Shown here: piece by piece, positions 59,193 through 64,000 of the stretch
Position numbering within the stretch: the first letter of the stretch is position 1
Layout of the letters: every line of letters begins with the position of its first letter
Assembly: GCF_001937195.1 (NCBI RefSeq)
Contig: NZ_MSDO01000009.1
Coordinates: forward strand, 62,001 to 126,000
Origin: Salinicola socius
GTDB lineage: Bacteria > Pseudomonadota > Gammaproteobacteria > Pseudomonadales > Halomonadaceae
Length of the DNA stretch: 64,000 nucleotides
Direction of reading: 5' to 3'
Program-made: the position numbers and the translations under genes
Notes under the pieces: model-generated
What the model saw: only the letters and a program-made list of their open reading frames with translations
What the model was told of the DNA's origin: nothing
The model's database searches: none

Positions 59193-59564
59193 ATGAAATC
59201 TCGCGACACCGGTTTTCGTCATCTGGTCTACTCCACGGGGTACTCGTTGAAAGGTCTGGTGGCGGCATTTCGCAACGAGACGGCCTTTCGCCAGGAAGTG
59301 GCGCTTTGCGTCGTGCTGGTGCCCTTTGCCTGGTGGATCGGCAAGAATCCCGTCGAATGGCTGGTGCTGGTCGGCAGTTGCATCTTCGTGCTGATCGTCG
59401 AACTGCTCAACAGCGCGGTGGAGACGGTCGTCGATCGAATCGGCCCCGAACATCACGAGCTCTCCGGGCGCGCCAAGGACATCGGCTCGGCGGCGGTGAT
59501 GCTGGCCCTGGGGATGGCGGCCGTGACCTGGGGGCTGCTGGCCTGGGACAAGTTCTTCGGTTGA
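59193..59564 (+). CDS. dgkA: Diacylglycerol kinase
   Basis: 123 aa, three membrane helices (residues ~35-50, 55-75, 98-118). Active-site block VELLNSAVETVVDRIG near 68-83 and SGRAKDIGSAAVM near 92 are those of DgkA. Phosphorylates diacylglycerol, recycling lipid from osmoregulated glucan synthesis. Confidence 0.94.
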   Translation: MKSRDTGFRHLVYSTGYSLKGLVAAFRNETAFRQEVALCVVLVPFAWWIGKNPVEWLVLVGSCIFVLIVELLNSAVETVVDRIGPEHHELSGRAKDIGSAAVMLALGMAAVTWGLLAWDKFFG

Positions 59565-59604
59565 TGTCGCCCAGTTCGTTGTCCCCGAGGCGAGTGAACA
59601 ACGT

Positions 59605-60216
59605 CTAGTCTTCCAGATCCTGCGGGGTGTCGACATCCCGCCAAATGCCGGCATCGTCGACATCGACGAGATGAACGGCTTCGCGATTCGCCTTCACGAT
59701 GGCTCTCGCCCCGTCTCCTTTCTTCAGCTGTGCCAGCGCCGGCCAGAAAGTGCGCCCGAACAGCACCGGATGACCGCGTTGTCCCTGATGGCAGGGTATG
59801 ACGATACGCTCGGAACGGGCATGGCGATTGAGTTGTGCGCAGGTGGTCGCACTCAGCCACGGCATGTCTGCCAGTACCACGGCGGCAGCGACTGCCGGCT
59901 CGTCTTCAACGATCAGATGACGGAACGCGTCCCCGAGGCTGCCACCCAGCCCGCCGCTGGCGTGGGCCGCCGTCAGTCGCCGAAGCGGGGAGGTTCCGGC
60001 CAGCTCGAGCGCAGCGAGGACGGCATCGTCGCCCGGGCGCGTCGTCAGCCAGCATCGGGAATAGGCCTGTGAAACCGTTTCCAGCGTGGTCGCCAGCAGC
60101 GTTCGGCCGTCGCCGAGCCTGGCCTGTCGCTTGTCGCTGCCGAAGCGGCGAGACACGCCGGCCGCCATGATCAGCGCCACGACGGCTGGCGACTCGGTCT
60201 GGGAGTCAGAGCTCAT
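59605..60216 (-). CDS. MobA/MocA-like nucleotidyltransferase
   Basis: 203 aa. N-terminal LIMAAGVSRRFGSDKR nucleotide loop, ADMPWLSATTC near 117 (metal Asp) and GHPVLFGRTFW near 150, as in MocA molybdenum cofactor cytidylyltransferases. Its start overlaps the XdhC-family stop by 11 bp, a pair that usually matures xanthine dehydrogenase-type enzymes; none is in the window. Confidence 0.87.
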   Translation of the reverse strand: MSSDSQTESPAVVALIMAAGVSRRFGSDKRQARLGDGRTLLATTLETVSQAYSRCWLTTRPGDDAVLAALELAGTSPLRRLTAAHASGGLGGSLGDAFRHLIVEDEPAVAAAVVLADMPWLSATTCAQLNRHARSERIVIPCHQGQRGHPVLFGRTFWPALAQLKKGDGARAIVKANREAVHLVDVDDAGIWRDVDTPQDLED

Positions 60217-61177
60217 GGCGTGACTTGCCGCGCCTTACGCGGAGCACGTCTGCGACCACGGCGAGGGCGATCTCGGCAGGCGTCTTGCTGTCGAGATTGA
60301 GCCCGATCGGCATCTGGATGCGCGAAATGGCGTCGTCGTCCAGTCCGCCGGAGCGCTTGAGACGCTCGGCGCGCTTCTCGGAAGTGCGTTTCGACCCCAT
60401 CACGCCGATGTAGAACGCCGGCGTGCGTACCGCTTCGATCATCGCCAGATCGTCGATCCGGGGGTCGTGGGTCAGCGCGACGATGGCGGTAGCGGCGTGG
60501 GTGGCGCCGGCGCCGATGAACAATGACGGCAGCACCGACTGCATCTCGATGCCCTCGACCTGGAAATCGCGGCGGGCTTCTTCTCTGGGGTCGCAGACGA
60601 TCACCTCGAAGCCCAACGTGCGCGCGAACTCGGCGCAGAAACGCGACACCGGCGAAATGCCCGCGATGATCAGGCGCAGAGCCGGCCCCACCCGAAGCTG
60701 AATGATCTGGCCGTCGCGCTCGACCCGCGGACCATTCTCGCCGCCCTCGACGAAGCGCTTGCGGCCGCTCTCCAGATCGATCCGCCGGACCAGCGAGCGC
60801 TGGCCCAACAAGGTGGCGTGAAGCACTTCCAGATGCGTCAGCGTCGCGGCATCCGGCGTCAGCCGATCCACCAGCACGTCCAGAATCCCGCCGCAGGGCA
60901 GCGATACCTGAGGGGATTCGTCGGCGCCTTCACCGTAGCGTACGACCGACAGCGCATCGTCGAAATGCCCCTCGGCGATCCTGCCGAGAAAGTCCTCTTC
61001 GATGCAGCCGCCGGAGAGCGAGCCGACATGCGTGCCGTCGGCCTTGGCGACCAGCATCGAGCCCGGCTCGCGCGGCGAGGAGCCGAATGTCGCCAGCACG
61101 CTGCAGAGCCAGATCGGTTCGCCGGCATTGGCCCATTCGAGGGCGGCATCGATGACTTGGAGATCGAGGTGTTGCAT
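60206..61177 (-). CDS. XdhC/CoxI-family molybdoenzyme maturation protein
   Basis: 323 aa from ATG 61177. N-terminal XdhC/CoxI domain (TFGSSPREPGSMLVAKADG, GSLSGGCIEEDF) and C-terminal Rossmann domain (LIIAGISPVSRFCAEFARTLGFEVIVCDPRE, ALTHDPRIDDLAM, YIGVMGSKRTSEKRAERLK). Such proteins hold the molybdenum cofactor and help its sulphuration before insertion. Overlaps the MocA-like gene. Confidence 0.9.
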   Translation of the reverse strand: MQHLDLQVIDAALEWANAGEPIWLCSVLATFGSSPREPGSMLVAKADGTHVGSLSGGCIEEDFLGRIAEGHFDDALSVVRYGEGADESPQVSLPCGGILDVLVDRLTPDAATLTHLEVLHATLLGQRSLVRRIDLESGRKRFVEGGENGPRVERDGQIIQLRVGPALRLIIAGISPVSRFCAEFARTLGFEVIVCDPREEARRDFQVEGIEMQSVLPSLFIGAGATHAATAIVALTHDPRIDDLAMIEAVRTPAFYIGVMGSKRTSEKRAERLKRSGGLDDDAISRIQMPIGLNLDSKTPAEIALAVVADVLRVRRGKSRHEL

Positions 61178-61378
61178 GAGGTTTCCGTTGTGAGCGAGAA
61201 GGCCGCGTCTTCCGTGACGGGCGGAAAGGTCATGGTGCCTAGGATAAGGGATCTTCGGGGGCCCGTGGGGTCGAGTTCCGCAACGATGCGCCATTTGACG
61301 GGCGGCCGTGAGTCATGATCGACGGCCGGCGAACGGCGAATGAGGAGCGACTCACGACCAGCGAATGACTGGTGAACG

Positions 61379-62533
61379 TCAGCACCGGGCGATGCGCTTG
61401 CAGAAGTCCTCGAAGCGGCCGCTGTAGTAGTGCTCGCGAGGCCAGCCGGTGCGCGGGAGATAGAAGAACATCTCCTCGAGCCGCGACTTGATGGTCGAAT
61501 GATTCTTGGTGTCGATGACGAACACATGCTTGCCCTTGGCATCGTTGGGACTCTCCGCCAGCTGGCGCAGGATGAATCGAACCAGCGAGTCCTCCTGGGG
61601 CATGCTGTAGCCGACGATCACCAGCACGTCGGTTTCGCGCAACAGACGCACGGCCTTGGGAAAGACCTGATGGAAATAGGGTTCGTCGTAGTCCTGAACC
61701 TGGGACGGCAGGATCAGCAGCGGCGGCTCCTGCCGGATTTCGGTATCGCTGCGGCGGCGATACTCGAAGTCGAAACCCTGAGCCGTGGGCAGGATCTCGA
61801 ACCCGCCGTTGATCTTGATCACGTTGCGATCGACGGTGCGCGGCAGGTGCTCCCAGATCGAACCGCCGCAGATCCGCTGTGGCGTGATGCCGCGATACAG
61901 GCGACCGAATACCGGAGCCTGCTGGCGGTAGACGTGCTCGAGGATGGTCTCGATGGTGAAATCGTAATTGGTGGTCAGAAAGTGATAGAGCGGCCAGTTC
62001 TCGTCGAGGCCGGCGCGTTCCGCGCGATCTTCCAGCGAGGCGAAGAATTGCGTGATCGCGCGCTGGCCGTCGCTGTCGTAGGGCGAGGTGAAGCGTAACG
62101 TGGTGTCATCGACGTTATGGATATCGCAGGCGGCGCTGAAGCGACGCATGACCAGGGTACGCAGCTCGTGAATGCTCAGCCGCAGGTTCTGGTCGTCGAA
62201 GTAGCGATTGCGGATATCGGGGTAGCGTACCTGCATGTCGAGCACGTAGCGCAGGTTCTTGAATCGCTCGAAGTCCAGGTGGCGATAATGCTCCCAGCCG
62301 ATGACGTGCATCACATGCTGGAGGTTGGGAAAATCGCGAATGTCGTCGAGATCGATGGCGAACAGCTCGCCGTCGGTGGGCGAGCGCGGATCCCACGCCT
62401 TCGAGAACCCCGCGCCGCACCAGAAGGTGACGACGGGCGGCTTGCGCAGCCCGAAATCCTGCGCCAGCAGGCCCGACATGAGCGTATCGAACGCCTCGAC
62501 GGTGGCGGCGTTGCTGATCTCGGTGGATGACAT
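61379..62533 (-). CDS. SIR2-like domain protein
   Basis: 384 aa; start at 62533 with GGGAGG ~10 nt upstream inside the end of nadC. SIR2-like motifs: VTFWCGAGFSKAWDP near residue 36-50 (NAD loop GAGxS), FLTTNYDFTIE near 190, KINGG near 235 (in place of KLHG), and LVIVGYSMPQED near 320. No zinc-binding Cys set of true sirtuins, so it belongs with the SIR2_2-type proteins, some of which are NAD hydrolases in phage defence. Lies 4 bp behind nadC on the same strand, so co-transcription is very likely. Confidence 0.75.
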   Translation of the reverse strand: MSSTEISNAATVEAFDTLMSGLLAQDFGLRKPPVVTFWCGAGFSKAWDPRSPTDGELFAIDLDDIRDFPNLQHVMHVIGWEHYRHLDFERFKNLRYVLDMQVRYPDIRNRYFDDQNLRLSIHELRTLVMRRFSAACDIHNVDDTTLRFTSPYDSDGQRAITQFFASLEDRAERAGLDENWPLYHFLTTNYDFTIETILEHVYRQQAPVFGRLYRGITPQRICGGSIWEHLPRTVDRNVIKINGGFEILPTAQGFDFEYRRRSDTEIRQEPPLLILPSQVQDYDEPYFHQVFPKAVRLLRETDVLVIVGYSMPQEDSLVRFILRQLAESPNDAKGKHVFVIDTKNHSTIKSRLEEMFFYLPRTGWPREHYYSGRFEDFCKRIARC

Positions 62534-62537
62534 CGAA

Positions 62538-63452
62538 TCACGCCTCCCGGGGCGGCGGCACGTCCACCACGTCATCCAGGCCAATATCGACCGCCGGTGC
62601 CGATTGGGTGATCCGTCCGACCGAAATGAAGTCGACGCCGGTTTCGGCGATGGCGCGTATCGTCTCCAGGCGCACGCCGCCGGACGCTTCCAGCGGTACG
62701 CGGCCGCTCACCAGCTCGACGGCGCTGCGCATCGTCTCCACCGCCATGTTGTCGAGCATGATCATGTCCGCGCCGGCGGCGAGCGCTTCCTCCACCTGAT
62801 CCAGCCGGTCGCACTCCACTTCGATACGCGTCAGCACCGGCACTCGTGATCGAGCCCGCGCCACGGCCTCTGCGATACCGCCGCAGACCGCGATGTGGTT
62901 GTCTTTCAGCATCACGCCACTGTCGAGGCCGAGCCGATGGTTGCGACCGCCGCCGCAGGCCACGGCGTGTTTTTCCAGCGCGCGCAGGCCGGGCGTCGTC
63001 TTGCGGGTATCGACCAGCTGCGCGCCGGTGCCGGCGATCCGTTCGACGTATTGCGCCGTGAGGGTCGCGATGCCCGACAGATGCTGGATCAGATTCAACG
63101 CGGTGCGCTCTGCCGTCAGCAGGCTACGGGCCGGGCCTTGCAGCCGCATCAGCGTGATGCCTTCGGAGACCGTCTGGCCGTCCACGGCCAACCGTTCGAT
63201 CTCGATACGCGCGTCGTAGAGCGAGAACACGCGGGCGGCGACCGCAAGCCCGGCGATCGTCATTGGCTCTCTTGCGCGCATCTCGAACTGGCCGATCGAC
63301 GCTTCGTCGACCATCAGGGTCGCGGTCAGATCCACGTGACCGATATCTTCGGCCAGGAAGTCGCGCAGGCGTGCGTCGAGTGCCATGGGGTCCATCTGCC
63401 ACACGGTCGAAACGTCAGAGACTAGGGAGGTTGCGGTCATCGAAAATTCCAT
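62538..63452 (-). CDS. nadC: Quinolinate phosphoribosyltransferase (NadC)
   Basis: 304 aa (start 63452, or Met at 63440). NadC blocks: ALRDFL-like LDARLRDFLAEDIGHVDLTA, RTALNLIQHLSGIAT, DTRKTTPGLRALEKHAVACGGGRNHR (catalytic Arg/Lys/His), LKDNHI, IEVECDRLDQ, MLDNM, EASGGV and ISVGRIT. Converts quinolinate to nicotinate mononucleotide, the committed step of de novo NAD synthesis. Slightly longer than usual at the N-terminus. Confidence 0.95.
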   Translation of the reverse strand: MEFSMTATSLVSDVSTVWQMDPMALDARLRDFLAEDIGHVDLTATLMVDEASIGQFEMRAREPMTIAGLAVAARVFSLYDARIEIERLAVDGQTVSEGITLMRLQGPARSLLTAERTALNLIQHLSGIATLTAQYVERIAGTGAQLVDTRKTTPGLRALEKHAVACGGGRNHRLGLDSGVMLKDNHIAVCGGIAEAVARARSRVPVLTRIEVECDRLDQVEEALAAGADMIMLDNMAVETMRSAVELVSGRVPLEASGGVRLETIRAIAETGVDFISVGRITQSAPAVDIGLDDVVDVPPPREA

Positions 63453-63557
63453 GGCGGTTTCATCGTCTTCGAGACTATCGCGTTATCATGGGCGCTGCAG
63501 TGATGCGCTTACTGTAAATGACAAAATGTCCAAAAAGCACAAGGTGGGGAATTGCCA

Positions 63558-63797
63558 ATGAGCGCTCGGGGTTGGATATGGGGCGTCTGGATACTGGTCC
63601 TTTCGTGTTACGTCGTGCCGTATGGTCTGCTTGGACAGGTTCATGCCTGGTACGGCAGCTTCCTGTTCTGGTGCGTGGTCGGCGTGCTGGTCATCGTCGC
63701 CAACATCATGATCACCCGGACGTTTCAGACAGGGGAGTCGCCTGACGCGGAGCCTCGCGGTGACGAGTTGCCGACGCAGCGGAGGCGCAGACGATGA
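63558..63797 (+). CDS. Small two-helix membrane protein of a sodium:solute symporter operon
   Basis: 79 aa from ATG 63558 (AAGGTGGGG upstream). Two helices (residues ~5-27 and 33-55), then a short polar, Arg-rich tail. Small membrane proteins (DUF3311/DUF997 types, e.g. YhdT before PanF) commonly precede SSS transporters; family assignment here is by context and shape only. ATGA overlap with the next gene. Confidence 0.75.
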   Translation: MSARGWIWGVWILVLSCYVVPYGLLGQVHAWYGSFLFWCVVGVLVIVANIMITRTFQTGESPDAEPRGDELPTQRRRRR

Positions 63798-64000
63798 CGA
63801 CAGGACTGATCTGGAGCGCGGTCATCGTCTACCTGATCGTGGGCCTGGGCGTTGCCTTTCTCTCCCGCGGCAAGACCACCAACGGGGCCGGTGTCGACAT
63901 GTCCGGGTATTTTCTCGGCAACCGCCAGATGAACGGTTTCGTCTCGGCGCTGAGCTACAGTGCCACGACCTACAGTGCCTTCATGATGGTGGGGTTGGCG
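63794..64000 (+). CDS. Sodium:solute symporter (SSS), 3' end outside window
   Basis: Only the first ~69 residues are visible. One helix (IWSAVIVYLIVGLGVAFLS), then GYFLGNRQMNGFVSALSYSATTYSAFMMVG, the typical SSS helix 1 (Na+-binding region). Pantothenate/proline/acetate-type substrate cannot be told. Confidence 0.85.
   Translation, partial: MTTGLIWSAVIVYLIVGLGVAFLSRGKTTNGAGVDMSGYFLGNRQMNGFVSALSYSATTYSAFMMVGLA

Overview
The window is GC-rich, densely coded bacterial chromosome with many acidic proteins. The gene set (RlmA, YghU, YejK, DbpA with a RIO kinase, RhlE, YebC/YeeN type, SolA-like oxidase, DgkA, NadC) points to a gammaproteobacterium, most likely a halotolerant Halomonadaceae member such as Halomonas, Salinicola or Kushneria. 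This placement is inference from gene content and protein character, not from a marker-gene comparison. I saw no rRNA, tRNA, CRISPR array, prophage or intact insertion sequence.

Layout. 0-6 kb: the end of a flavin reductase fusion, a DUF2231/sorbosone-dehydrogenase pair, a tiny DUF2256 gene, an MscS-type channel and a small lipoprotein. 6.5-10.5 kb: one very large gene (1329 aa) that resembles type III secretion HrpK-like translocators or effectors and ends in four tandem acidic repeats; an 18-bp tandem repeat lies upstream of it. 11-22 kb: detoxification and small-molecule genes (thiopurine methyltransferase, oxidoreductases, glutathione transferase YghU), local LysR and HxlR regulators, transporters, and two gene relics (MFS and SDR). 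22-32 kb: RlmA, a GAF-GGDEF-EAL enzyme facing an XRE-type regulator across three palindromic operators, aldo/keto reductase, AraC regulator, catalase, chemoreceptor, YejK. 33-40 kb: an ABC-2 exporter, SYLF lipoprotein, YebC-family protein, DbpA plus RIO kinase, and a quinone-oxidoreductase-like enzyme. 40-49 kb: amino-acid binding protein, LemA-TPM-TPM operon, RhlE, GlpQ-like phosphodiesterase and small proteins.

49-57 kb is one seven-gene operon for peptide uptake and hydrolysis (binding protein, two permeases, two ATPases, two M20 peptidases) facing a LysR regulator. It is followed by a small gene with the signature of the HrpF/NopX type III translocon family. 58-64 kb: prolyl aminopeptidase, diacylglycerol kinase, an XdhC/MobA-like pair, nadC tightly linked to a SIR2-like gene, and the start of a sodium:solute symporter operon.

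The most unusual content is the pair of type III-secretion-like proteins (6.5-10.5 kb and 57.4-57.9 kb) with no secretion apparatus in view, and the nadC/SIR2-like pair that places NAD synthesis beside a predicted NAD-binding protein. Most functional statements rest on motif recognition by eye; no database search was possible.
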